Assembly: GCA_034401135.1 (NCBI GenBank)
Contig: JAWZSP010000001.1
Coordinates: 4,278,001-4,342,000 of the forward strand
DNA from: Volutella citrinella
Taxonomy: Eukaryota; Ascomycota; Sordariomycetes; Hypocreales; Nectriaceae
Length of the DNA stretch: 64,000 bases
Direction: 5' to 3'
Part shown: positions 31,946 to 43,883 of the stretch, one piece after another
Numbering within the stretch: the first letter of the stretch is position 1
How the letters are laid out: the number at the start of each line of letters is the position of its first letter
Program-made: the position numbers and the translations under genes
The notes under the pieces: model-generated
Told to the model about the DNA's origin: nothing
Database searches by the model: none
Seen by the model: the letters and a program-made list of their open reading frames with translations, nothing else

Positions 31946-34900
31946 GGCGAGCGAGTCGTTGACAGCTCGCGACAGTCGCGCGGGTGGGCTGAAGGGTGAA
32001 GGTCAGGCAGGTCTCAGTCCGTGGAGGGGTCAGCGTCGTATAAGTTGGGACGAGGTAGGACGGCGGGAGGGTGTGGTTTATGTGGACACTCTCTCCGGCA
32101 AGGTCATGACACGGGAGGGAGGCGAGAGCAGTGAAACGGCTGGATTCCAGCAGTCGCAGGCCGGGCGAGGCGATGTGGATGGGAGGATGGAAGAAGATGA
32201 GGAAGAAGGGCTGCAAGCACTCGAGGCAGTGGTAGTCCAGCCAGCATCCACCACCCTCGTCGCCTTTCCGACCAAGACCCAGAACCCCACAGGAACCAGG
32301 CTGTGTATGGGGATTGCAGGGCATGCATGGCATGCGATTCACTAAGAATGGCTGCAATACATTGAGCCACGGGTAGCATGTAGTAGCATGTCCACACGAC
32401 CAGGGGGAAGGAGGGTACCGGGATGAGAAGCTCCTTCTACGACCACCATCCACACCTCCTCCACGCAATGGCTCGCACACATATTGACTGGCAGGTGGAG
32501 CGGCACCTACCTAGCACCTGAGCCTCTGGCTTGCCTAGCAAGGCCTAGCCAGCCCGATGGTCTTGGAAGCAGGCGCGCAGGGCTTTCCAATGTCTGTTAG
32601 GCATCCCCCGAACCGGCCCGGCAACACGCCTCCTACGCAAGTGTGCCCTAATTTAAGGTAGCCATCAAGCGGCTGGCTTATTACGATTTTCTAGGCCGTC
32701 CTTGGCTTACCCGTCCAAGAGATATTTGTTCCACCGTCATGTCCAACTCCACGCAATGATACAGGTACCTCACCTCGGACTCTGAATCCGCACTCCGTAC
32801 CGGCAGCACGTTCCAGCAACCCGGGGGCAGAGGAGTGTCGGCGATTGGGTCCAAGGCGGCGGCGACTCCATTCTCGCGGAACCATTTGACAAGGCGGAAT
32901 GGGCCTGGGGCTAACGGAGCCAAGGTCGTTCGTTCGCTGCCAGCCCACTCCGCGACATCTGGCCCATCTAGGTGCGCCAGGACTCCACATCCCGCGACCA
33001 CGTTCCTCCGATCAGACCCTGGATTGGGGGAAATGATGTCCTTGAAATCCCAGCCGCGCGCAACAGACGGCAGCTAAGGTAGGGCCCCACGCGACTCGAC
33101 CGACGGGCTCTTCCTCCACTTTGGATGTCGTCCGTGAAGTGCGTGTGGCCGTCTTTGGTTGACGACCTAGGGCCGCGCGGGCTGAGCACCATGTGGGATA
33201 TCCCAGGTCAACCGTTGACCCCTCTCGGTCGCTGATCTGGGATTAACTTTGCAGCCCTGTCCTGAATTGACCGAGCGACCGTTTTGATGAACCGAGCCCT
33301 CTCAGGGCTGTCAGGCAAGTCAGGGTAGCCGGTGACACAGGTCCGTGAAAGCCTCGTCGCCCGATCGGCTGCAGTGTGGCTGCCAGTCTGGTGGCCGGGA
33401 GACATGTCTGGCATCTATCGAGGCGGGACACCGCCACCGTCATGGCATGGCACGCCAACGGCTGGCCGCCCAGTGAGTCTGTGACCTGTCTGCTGGAAGG
33501 AAACGCCTTGTGCGCAAGGCGTCGCAGCTGAGGTCTAGGCAGCAGGGTCGCCAAAGAGGAGGAATGCGAGGCCACACGCAGCCACCATCCCTTGTCTCGT
33601 CTAGTCGACGCGCACCTGGCTCTCGTATCGACCAGAGGACACCCCCGTGAGTGTCACCGAGGCACACTTTGTACCATCATGACATCAAACTACTCTGCCT
33701 TCAGCATGATGAGCCCCAGGCCAACGCGCTGATCTCGCGGCCGCTATCAGCGGGCACGAAATCGGGCGACCAGACCCCGCGTGAAAACCCCTCGCCGCCA
33801 TTCCTGCTGGCCGAAACCAAGACGGCGATCCCCCTCAAGTGACAATCGGGATAGGATCGCCATCCTCGCTTTTCATTCTCTCTTTGCCTTGCGGAAAGCA
33901 GAGCTAGCCCCACCCGTCGGCCCCGTCCTAAGCCGCCCCGCCAGATGCCGCCGCCACAACTTACAGTGTGGTAATTAATATAATGCACAACTGCGCAGGT
34001 GGGATGGGAAGAAAGTACTCAATTCCTCATCCTGTCAAGCTCCGACTAACTAGGGCAACAGTGCCCAATGCCAGGGGGTGCGGATGGCAGCTTCGTGGAA
34101 GATGGTTCGTAATTCGTTTGAGAATGGCTCCCACGAGGTCCATCCTTCGTCTGGAGCGCTGGTGGGTCAAGATAATCTCGCTGGCCCCAGCGCTCCTTGC
34201 GCAACTGACAGATTGATGTTTCGTTAGCATCCCATGCTTGCTTGTCACTGTTGGTACTTCTGCTTCCAGCTCCTCGCACCAAGAAAAATTGGCAAGGCAG
34301 GGAGTTGCCAGGGTACGGAGCAAAGGGCAGGTGGTCAAACTGGCGTATACTGTATAGGGCCATGGTCGCCGATGCGAACAAGTCGTCTATCTTGCTCTGG
34401 GCTTTCATTTTGCTCGCCTCGCCCCCGAAGGATCCCCATCCTGCACGACTGGATGGCATGATGCCCACTACAAATGATTCCCCACCAAATGATAGCCGGC
34501 GCGCAGCCCACGAGGGATGTTCCACTTGCTGCCTATCGGCTTCTCCAATGCCGCCATGGTGGCTCTCCAAGTGCTAAATCGCAGCACACGATCAGGAGGG
34601 GTGGCGAGGCCAGGGTCTGTAAGAGGCGATTGATGGTCAGCCAACCACAGCCTCTAGTGTCGCCAGATGGAAGAATCCCTGGAAACCTGGCAGCCTTAGG
34701 GGGTTGGTGCAGCATAGACTGCAGGTCCTATCGGGCATGGAATGCGTCGCCGGGACACAATCAGGTACGTCCCTGAGGCAGTCACCCCGTGGTGTTTCAA
34801 CCTCCATGCCGGCAGACGAAGCAGGCCTGGCCATGGTTCTGGAAGTCGCTCAATGTCGAAACAGAGCAACATAGTGGTGGGCTGTCTGGACGCCGAACCA

Positions 34901-35523
34901 GATGGCCCTTCGTACTGTACTCATTGCTACAGCGCAACCCCCACACACAGCATTTGCAATTCGCATCATGGCAGCTCGCCTGGACCCCTAGTTTCTGCAA
35001 TCGTCCAGCATTCAATCGCAATTCGCAAGCGTGCCCCCTGTTAACCAATTGGCCACCCGCTCGCGTGCCACCGTTGATGGCGTTGGTTGTGGCTTCAGGT
35101 CCTGGACTCCTAGCGTTGATTTCGGTAGCATTCTAGAAACCCTAGCTCGTCCGTGGAATCGGTGATGCGACAGGGCTCCCTTGCTCCCTGCGCGTGCTAC
35201 ACGTTTGGACTTTGTACATTTCCTTCACCGAGAGGCCATGTAAACCCGTGTGGCTAGAGCAACGCTAGCAGCCAACACTCTAGCCTCTGTGATTCCGATG
35301 CCTCGATCTCCAAAGTGGGGTCGAGGTCCAGATTCTGTGACCGAGAGAAGCCAGCTCCCCGGACGACATCACCGTTTTAATTCAGTCTAGCAAACGTGCT
35401 GCCAGGGCCCCCTCGTCCGACAGGGCAGCAGGAACGATAAGCTCGCAAGCTATGAAGAAGAAAACACCTTCAGACTTTCCCTTTGCGCCACACCGTTTCC
35501 ATCAATGGCTGACTAGCTGTCGC
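31946..35523. other. 3.6-kb stretch without convincing gene
   Basis: This is upstream of the SH3 protein gene and downstream of the TMEM16 gene. One 106-residue minus-strand frame (33001-32681) has reasonable composition but no recognised family and no exon partners. Nothing else is supported. Confidence 0.4.
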
Positions 35524-38292
35524 CTACGCCCTAGGGCTTGATGCTGGGGGCTTCTCTGGCCCATTCTTTTCAGATGCCTTCGCCAAACGTATTCTGTCAG
35601 CCTCAGCTCGACCCCTGGACGTGGACAATGAGAAAGGGGAAAGGGGCTGTCTCATCATACACCTACCTGGAGCTGAATCATTCGACGGCCAACCTCGATC
35701 GTCTCCTGCATGCCGCGTTGCCGTTGCCAAAACCTAATTAAGCCATTAGCAGCCGATGGCTGGATGTTACGTACTGCGGCAAACGTTCGCGTGGGGAGGG
35801 GTTAGGGGTTAGGGTTTGGATGGGACGTCCAGTCCAGTCAGTGTTGGCTGCAACTCACATCTCCTCGGGGGTCCCATGGCCTCGAATGGAGGCCTGTCGT
35901 GCCTCCTCCTCAAGAGCCTCCCGTGTGATTTTCTCACTGTGGACGATGCCCGGGATAGTGGCCTGGTCCGTGACGGCCTGCCCCAGGTTCTCTGTGAGCA
36001 TTCTCTTCTTCATGAGGTATCGCTCCTTGCGCTCCTTCTGCAGGCCGGGGCTGTCTAGCTTGCCAAGAACAAACCGTGCGGCTATCTGTGCCCCGAGAAA
36101 GAAGTGCTCCGCAAAGAAGATGCTTAAAAGTAGCCCCGCAGCCGTAATGTGCGAAGAGGCCCCGCCGGTCCCATTGCGGGCATCAGCGCACAGATAGACA
36201 ATTGCAGAGCTGGTGATGCTGCCCAGCCAGCTAAGGAAGCTCAGAGCCGAGAGCCACGGGCCAATCGAGTCTGTTCGCCATGGAATCGGTCGTCGGCTTC
36301 CAATAGCAATCTTGAGCGCATCCGAGCGGAGCTCCACCCAATTGTTCGCGAAGAAGCATCCGGCGGCGAGTGGCCAGGCTACAGAAAACAGAGAGAGATA
36401 GCCTGTTCACACCCATTAATTAGCTAACAGGCCCAACTATTGACTCTGGTGGCAAGCGGAACTTACCGAACTGCATGACCATCTCGCGATAGTCTCCCGA
36501 AACATCATAGTGCTCCAATTCGGACTCCTTGCGGACTCGCTGGAGGAATTCGGCCTCCTCCTCATGGTCCTGGCTCTTGCGTTCGCCCTTGGATTGGAAC
36601 TCCTTGGCTTTAGTCATGGCCTGGCGCTTTACGTAAGGCACCACGACCTCTGTTGCGAAACTGACAACCTGAGCTGTCACAGTGAAGAAGAACATTTGGT
36701 TTGAGATTCGCGCAGGGTTGCTGTGGAACTCTCGGCTGGGCAACGGCTTGTCACTGAAAGTGACCATCTGCGCAGTCCTGTGCCAAAAATTGAGAAGAGG
36801 CACGACGACGTGGGGGAAGGGGATGTAAACAAAAGCCGTGAAAAGGGGGGCCATGTAAGAGGTCATGAAGTTCAGCGCAAACTGCTTCTGGATAAGAGCA
36901 GCATCGTATGCTAAACATGAGAGTCAGCAGCGTCTCCTTCCCATTTGTTAGCACTCGGGGTGGCATACCATCGACGGTAGCATAGTTTTCCAGGGCCGTG
37001 AGCCTTTCGGCAGCGCCCATGAGGAGGGTCGAGATGGTCGGGGTTCCAATACAAAGGAGGATCGTGGGTACGAAACCCTACGCAGATTAGTCTCAGTGGC
37101 TAGAATCATCATCACGCCGTTCTCACCAAGTATTGCTTGCCAGGACCATTGTACACCTCATTGATGAAGACCTCAAGCGAGTTGCAGGTAACGATCAAGC
37201 TACCAAGAGCAACGACACAAGCAAGGGTAAATGGGATTTGGAGCAGCTGGGTCTGGATGCGTTTCATCGGTGGGTAGACTTTGACGGGTTCGCCGGTGAC
37301 CGGATCCTCGGCCTCGTGGTCCCACTCAAACTCGGGCCGGGGTTGCTGTATACTTGAGACACCTCGGACTCCCCACTGCACAGCCAGGTCGACCTCCTTC
37401 TTTTTCCAGTACTCGAAAAAGATGACGGACCAAAGACCACAAAGCAGCGCATAGAGCGACGAAAACTGGCCCAGGAGGAGCCAGGCCGCGCCGCCGAGGG
37501 CGGCCGGGAAGATGAGGAAATAAAAGTAGGACTGGAGGAAAGCAAAGTAGAAGGCGACGCCCTCACCAAACTTGTGGCGGATGTTGTTCACATCTGCCTC
37601 ATCCAGAGTGTACTTGCTGCTCCATTTCTTGATCCATGCCTTGTTGAAGGAGTGGTCATGCAGGGGAAAGATGGATTCGACATGCTTCCACTTGCCCTGG
37701 CCCGGCGTGATGCCTGCGCCGCCCTCGTTTTTGGGCTTGATGATGATGAGATATATCAATCGGAGACGCTCGGCCTCGGTGATGGGCTCGTTCTGGAGAG
37801 CCTGGTCGGCATTATGGGCCGGTGCCTCGGCGCGCACACCATGGAGCCAGTCTTGAAGGCGGGCACGGTAGGCGTGCTGGACGAGGAGGTCGTAGGACGC
37901 AACCTTTACGAAGACGAGGAGGGATTCCTTGTCGCCGTCTCGGACTTCGGTGGCGAGGCCGACAGTCGTCAAGGACTCGACGAGTTGGACAAATCCTGCT
38001 TCAGCTTCGGCGCGGTCTATGCGGGCGACAACATGATGTATGAGCATACACGAGATGTCCAGTCCGTAGGAGAGGCGGGCTTGGCGGAGGGGGGGTGGGA
38101 TGCAAGCAAACGACAATGGAGGTCAGGCGTCTTACTGACCTTTTGGGGGGACCCGGTAGTGGACGACAAAGTCGACGCTGGAGGGAGACGGTCAGTAAGC
38201 GATGGATGAGATCGTGCCGGGGCAGCGCACCCGAAGTTGCTGTCTCCGGCTCCTTCGTCTGTGTGATCATTCAGACCCTGGGGACTCGACAT
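35524..38292 (-). CDS. TMEM16/anoctamin calcium-activated lipid scramblase
   Basis: Eight exons (38292-38231, 38177-38140, 38016-37127, 37077-36969, 36910-36467, 36402-35859, 35733-35667, 35601-35524) give 743 residues. All phases agree. The protein follows the Nectria haematococca scramblase nhTMEM16 almost motif for motif: VDFVVHYRVP, EAEAGFVQL, GGAGITPG, FSSLYALLCGLWSV and EEMFWQRQRGMQETIE. By alignment of motifs the five calcium ligands are all present: E454 (FATEVVVPY), D506 and E509 (SGDYREMVMQF), E538 and D542 (NNWVELRSD). It should be a dimeric membrane protein with ten helices per subunit that moves phospholipids between leaflets; yeast Ist2 is a relative tethering ER to plasma membrane. 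The acceptor of the last small exon is weak (CTGAG), so the final 25 residues are less certain. Confidence 0.95.
35802..35817 (+). repeat. Telomere-like TTAGGG repeats inside an intron
   Basis: TTAGGGGTTAGGGTTT lies in the intron before the seventh TMEM16 exon. It is short, about two and a half units. Confidence 0.6.
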
Positions 38293-39424
38293 GATTGCGA
38301 CGCGCGGTCAGTAGGCCCGAACCAGGGGAGGATAGCGCGGGTTGTTGGATGGGCAAGTCGCGGGCGAGTAATGGCGGCCTCAATTCATTTATTGTTCGAA
38401 GCTGCTTGATCGACCGGCCACCAGCAGGGAAACGCAACGGACGAAAACAAGGACCGATGACGACGGTATTTTGGAGGGTTGGGGGAAGAGGGTGTGGGGA
38501 ACAGCTTGCGAGATGGAGCGATCCAAGCTTGGTGGACCCGACCTCACCACCCGCTAGGAGGAGGTCACTGTGGCGTGTCTGGTCTGGACTCAACACAGGC
38601 CGTTGCGGTATGATGCTACTTACTGCCAGGGGAGTGGCTCAGCCGACCCGACAGTTGGATTTCTATCGGCCGCTGCATGTAAAAATTTACGCGACCCATC
38701 CGTCTATTTTCAGCATCAGAATGAGGTCTGAGATGCTGGTGCCGGTGCTGGCACCGAAAATATTGCTTGTGAGGAAGCACCCATGGTCGCAAACTCAGAT
38801 GCCATTGGAAAGCAACGACGACGGCAAGTGCAGCCACCCACACAAAGGCACTTCAGAGGTCGGTGAGCCAAGAGTATGGCATTCTACAATTTATTCAGGC
38901 ATAAGCATCAACTCACAGGGAACCCGCAGGTCATTCAACGGGATGGTCATGATTGGAATGGGAGCAAGCAGAAAGAACGAGCCCACAATTAGATAAAGCC
39001 TCGATTGGTACCTTAGGTAGCTGGAGGGGTAGGCAGGTCGCTTTGGGCGCTAGGAAGCATGGCCGGGTCCGTGGATGCCCCGCAATTCAGCTATAGCTCC
39101 CAAGAGCTCCCTTTTTTTAGAGCACGGATGCACATCTTCGCAGCAGCACTTGTACCCACCTTGGGAACCTAGCCCGCTAAGAGGCAATGACGTTGCTTGC
39201 ATCCAGCGTGCGCCGATCGGTTGGCTGTCGAATCGCGGCCGCTGCTGACAGATCTTGACTACAACACTGCCAGGACGGACATCCTTTCACCCAACCTCGA
39301 CGACTTTGATCTCAGCAAAGTTCCTAATTACAACGCTGTCGGCCCCGACTCAATTCCGCTCAATTGAGCCTCCCAAAGCTAGAATCCTCAGCCTCTGCAT
39401 CCGCCCGCCTCATCCTCACCCGCC
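38293..39424. promoter_or_regulatory. Divergent promoter region of TMEM16 and phosphoesterase genes
   Basis: About 1.1 kb separates two divergent start codons. A G/C dyad TGCCGGTGCTGGCA lies near 38740. No clear TATA box or third gene is seen. Confidence 0.4.
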
Positions 39425-40521
39425 ATGGGAGTGCTCGTCTGGCTCGGCCTCCGCCGCCGCAACAAGTGGGAGCCCTTGACGCTCCTCGACGAGCTCCTCT
39501 CCTCCCCGCTGACCTTTGTCGCCGTCCACTTCTACTACCTGGTGCTGGCCCTACGCGGCCGCCCGTTCCAGCCGCCACGGGGCAAGCCGGCCGTCCGCGT
39601 CGTCTGCATCTCCGACACGCACGACCAGACCATCGACAGCGTGCCGGCCGGCGACATCCTCATCCACGCCGGCGACCTGACCAACGCGGGCACGGCGGCC
39701 GACATCCAGGCCCAGCTCGACTGGCTGCGCGCTCAGCCGCACCCCGTCAAAGTGGTCGTCGCGGGGAACCACGACAGCTGGTTCGACAAGAAGAGCCGCC
39801 CGGCTGACGATGTCCGCACCGGTGCTGCCCCGGACCTCACTGGCATCCACTACCTGGAGAGCTCCATGGTGACTCCCGAGATCAAGGGCCGCACGATTCC
39901 AATCTTTGGTGTGCCGGACATTCCAAAGATTGGCGAGTCATCATTCGCGTAGGTTCCTCACAGACACGAGGCCCCAGTCTTGATCCCGCAGCTAATTGTC
40001 CACCAGTTTCCAATATACAGAAAGTGAACAGCCTTGGTTTAGCAAGGTTCCGCCCGAGACAGAAATCCTCATCACCCATTGTCCTCCGGTATGGCTTCAT
40101 TTCTCGCATGCTGTCCTTGATGTTTATAGCTCACCCATACCCCCTTCTGCAGAAGCACCACCGTGATCTTGGTCTGGGCTGTCCGCACCTGCTCCGCGAG
40201 CTCTGGCGTGTCAAACCCCGACTTCATGTTTTCGGCCACGTACACTGGGGCGCCGGCAAGGAGTCCGTCTTCTTTGACGAATTTCAAGAAGCGTATGAAC
40301 GACTTCTCTCCCGCCCACGCCGTGGCCTCGTCCGCGACTTCATCCCCAGCGACATGTGGCTAGACCTTCTCAACCTCTTCTACCACGGCATCCACAGTCT
40401 GCTGTGGAAGTGGCTCATGTCTGGCCCGGGCAGTAACCAGGGCAGCCTGATGGTAAATGCGGCGCAAATGTACGGCAACACGGGCAAGGTAAAGAGCCGG
40501 GCAGTAGTCGTTGATATCTAA
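39425..40521 (+). CDS. Calcineurin-like metallophosphoesterase
   Basis: Exons 39425-39948, 40007-40088 and 40153-40521 give 324 residues. All five metallophosphoesterase motifs are present in order: SDTHD (64-67), GDLTNAG (83-89), GNHD (114-117), THCPP (198-202, ending the second exon) and GHVHWG (230-235). These bind two metal ions for phosphoester hydrolysis. The layout resembles the MPPED1/MPPED2-like group rather than protein phosphatase 2B. A hydrophobic stretch at about residues 28-43 (SPLTFVAVHFYYLVLAL) may anchor it to a membrane. The substrate is unknown. Both introns are under 65 bases with GTAGGT and GTATGG donors. It is convergent with the GH16-WSC gene. Confidence 0.93.
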
Positions 40522-40842
40522 ACTAAAACCAGTCACTCGGAGAGCATGTTCCAGTAAGCAAGGCGTTCAGGGATTAAATCTATCTTATCACCACCGCTGG
40601 CGCCGCCATTTCTACTACTGCTGCTACTGTTGCTGCTACCCGTGTTGTATATCGCTATGCCGTCTATAAAAGTATCGATGCCCAAAATCCGAAATCAGAT
40701 GCCAACGCCAATGCCGAATAAAACGCCAAGTGTACCAAGTGCGCGTGGTTGCTCCCATCTCATGCCCCCCTCCTTTGTGACATGTTGACAAACCCAAACA
40801 AGACGAAGACGTAGAAAAAGAAAGAATCCTATGAAACCCTCA
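40522..40842. other. Short convergent intergenic region
   Basis: Some 320 bases between two converging stop codons include an ACTGCTGCTACTGTTGCTGC-type imperfect trinucleotide run near 40615. It probably holds both 3' UTRs. Confidence 0.4.
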
Positions 40843-43036
40843 TCAAAGGAGGAGGGCCCCGAGACAGACAGACAAGAGTGCGACACAGGCCGCCTTGAGC
40901 TCGTGCCGTCCGTTTCTGGCCGCCGCGGCCGCCGTCTGGGGCTGCTGGGAGGGCGTGGGAGTAGGCGTGGCCAGCCCGTCGAGGTTCACCGTGACGTTGA
41001 CGCCCTGGACGAGCTTGACGTGCACAGTCTCCTTGGAGGCGACGGTGCGGAAGCGCCAGGCCTCGACGTCCACCGTCACGGGCACCGTGAGCGTCACCTC
41101 GTCCTCGCCGCGGGCGCCGCAGCCATCGCACTTGGCCACCCGCGTCGTCATGGGGACGGCGCCGTGGGCCACGTACTCCTGCGCCATGAGCCGGCTCGGC
41201 GCCGTCGGGTTGACGATGGTGTAGCTGACCGTCGTGGTGGTGTCGTCGGCCCTGGCCGGGGCGGGCCGCATAGCTGGGGGAGCGGCGGGCGTGTCGTCGG
41301 CGTCGAGCCGCACGTAGACGGAGAGGAGGTAGTAGCTCGGCGTGGTGCCGCCGGCCGGGAGCGGGGATAGCCGCGCCGTGCCGTTGGTGGCGGGGCCGAC
41401 GCCCGCGACGCCGCCGCAGAAGTGGATCGCATCGCCGGGGCAGCGGTGGGCGCAGGCGGAGGGGGTGTCGAGGGCCCGGGTGGTTGCGTCGAGGGTCTCG
41501 GCGCAGTAGCATTTCCTGTCGTCTCGGTTAGCACCATTTGATTTTTCTTGTTTGTTCGCGGTCAAGTTTTGGATAGGGGAGAGTTCGCACCCTTCAAAGA
41601 CGCCAGCATACTTGATGCCGCCACAGGCCTCGACGCAGCGATCCAGCGTCATCTCCCGGCTGTCCTCCTCCTTGAGAGAGAAGGTTTCGAAGCCGGTGCT
41701 CGAGCCGAAGCAGCCCAGGTAGGCGTACTCGCCGAAGTTGGCCGGGTTGGCGGGAACCCGCGTTGCGACGCCATTGGCGCCCGTGACGGTAACCCAGACG
41801 GTAGAGGTAGAGACGCTCGTCACGGTTGTCACCGTGGTAGACTCTGTGGATTCATCGGGCCTAGCAATTGGGCTGCCCTCTCCTTCAATCTCTACCGCAG
41901 TCCTCGAGTACACGTCGATATAGTTGACGTCCCAGTGCCTGATAGCTGTCAGTTAGCCTGCGCCTTGCCATGGAATCGAGGCATCCGTGCTTACACATCT
42001 TTAAACACACTTGGATTCTTGGCAACATATTCGTCGCAAGTAGGGGCCAGTTGGCGACAGGTCTCGTGCTGTCCCCAGGTGGCATCGCCATAGTCACCAC
42101 AGAAGTTCTTTGGGTTGGCTGGTCAGCTTCTTGGTCCTCCCACGCATGTGCCCGATGACTTACAATATTAATCACAATGTTCATGTTGCTAAAGTAGTCG
42201 TCAACTTTGCACTTGCTCCCACCAAACACCGCCTGAGGCCGGCCCCAATTGCGCGGATCGGGCTCCTTGTTGTGAATGTCGTCCGGGATAGCGGCACGTG
42301 GGAAGTGCCACACGCGAATGTATTCGGAGTTCCAGTCTACAGCATACACGCCGCCCTGCGCAGCGTTGAACCCGTCACCATAAGCGGTCGTGTCGCTCGG
42401 TGGAGAGTTGAATCCGCAGCCAATGTTCTGCGAGCCAATGGCGCAGTCCAGGTTGCGTCGTTCGCCGGTGAAGAGGTCCGAGTCGGCCGGGTCCAGGAAG
42501 CATCCGTCCGAAGTGTGGGCAGAGATGACGTTGCGATATGCTTGGTGGGCACCCTCGATGATATCAACCTCACCTCCCCGGGGCCAGTCGGCGCCATACA
42601 TCCAGACTGCGACAGGTCAGTGACTGTCTGGGCGCTGTCTCTAATCCAAGGGTGTATAAACTTACACGCAGGCCAGACTCCGCATTGTGAGGGTGGCATA
42701 TACGCAAAGTCTGCCACAAAGAGGCCGTACTGGTATGATTGTTTGCTCTCCAGGCGTACACTCGGGCGTCCCTCGTCTAGGTTATATTCATTTTGCCAAT
42801 CGACACGCAGTCGGACCACATCTGTGTAAGGGTCGTGAGCCCAGAGATTGCCCGTCTGAGCATCTTGTTGGTTCTTGTACCTGTCCGGCCGTGTTAGCTA
42901 CCTAAATCAACTCCGTATTGACAACGGCACGTTCCACTTACGAAACAAACCCATTGGAGAGGTCCTTAGTGTTCATCCAGTTGAAGCCAGAAAGGAGAGA
43001 CTCTCCAACGTAGGAGGTGGTCAAGTTGTAGGCCAT
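40843..43036 (-). CDS. GH16 endo-beta-1,3(4)-glucanase with WSC domain and GPI-type tail
   Basis: Six exons (43036-42942, 42880-42666, 42606-42164, 42107-41995, 41938-41591, 41515-40843) give 628 residues. The GH16 catalytic motif is intact: E116, D118 and E121 in GGEVDIIEG, with NFCGDYGDATWG and HWDVNYIDVYS closing the domain. A Thr/Ser/Val-rich linker follows, then a WSC domain from about 360 to 445 (YLGCF, MTLDRCVEAC, KCYCAE, CPGDAIHFCGG) whose splice joins AGVFEG to KCYC. The C-terminus AACVALLSVCLGALLL looks like a GPI-anchor signal after a Thr/Pro/Gln stretch. It should remodel wall beta-glucan at the cell surface. No signal peptide is seen at the MAYNLTTSY start, which is odd for such a protein. 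Confidence 0.9.
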
Positions 43037-43883
43037 CCTCGTCGCGGTCCGTCGTTGCGTTGGACGGCTCAGGATAATACAATATGCGAACAAGGGAGCA
43101 GATGAGAATCTGAGGGTATCAATTGGAGAAAAGGCCTGGGGAAATCAAAGGATGAATAGCTTTTTATCTACCCGCTGCTTGAAAACGCCAGCGCAGAGAT
43201 GTCCGGAATTATAGAGGTTGGGCACATAGTACATTCGTCCCCAAGGTTGACCACAGAGTTGAGACAGCTTCCTCAAAGACACCACGAGGCCTCAATGGTC
43301 TTGCCACACCGGCAACTCGGCGGGCCTGACGCAATTGGAAAAAATGCAATACAGGCTGTTTCCATTGTTCCCCGTCGCGGCGTAGCAAGGGCGAGCAGAC
43401 GAACAAGAGCGAACCACCCGCCGGCTTCATTCCTCGCGCTCGCCACCCCGCCTCGCGGCGCGCGACGTCAAGCCTTGGCGTCGTCCATCCGTCGTCAAGA
43501 TGACCCAGGAATCCGAGACATTCAAAGGGCTTGCGGGGGCTGATAGGCTGCGAATAGCGTCCCTAGCGTCGCCGGCCAACCCCCGCCCTGGCATCTGAGA
43601 CAAGTCGACGCCAGCGCGCATTCCATGGACGGGCAGCGAAGAAATGCCAATCCAATCACCCGGCACCAGGTCTATCTATCGCATGCCTCGCGGATAGAAG
43701 TTGGAAGTTGAACGGACAGGGAAGCGACGAAGGGCCGAGCGGGACGAAGGGAAAGCAGAGAAACGAGATACAAGACAACTCCTGGGTATTGAAAACAACA
43801 TACGCCAGACTCCCACAACTATGCTCTAATGCTCCCTCCATATGCCTCTCCCCCGCTATTATTACAGTTGACTCTTGTTTGTT
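43037..43883. promoter_or_regulatory. Upstream region of GH16-WSC gene and 3' flank of PEX12
   Basis: An AGATAAAAAG run on the minus strand about 130 bases before the GH16-WSC ATG is a possible TATA-like element. No additional gene is supported. Confidence 0.35.

Noticed and set aside
32681..33001. 106-residue minus-strand frame
   Set aside because: Balanced composition but no recognised family, no upstream exon and an overlapping frame of equal length.
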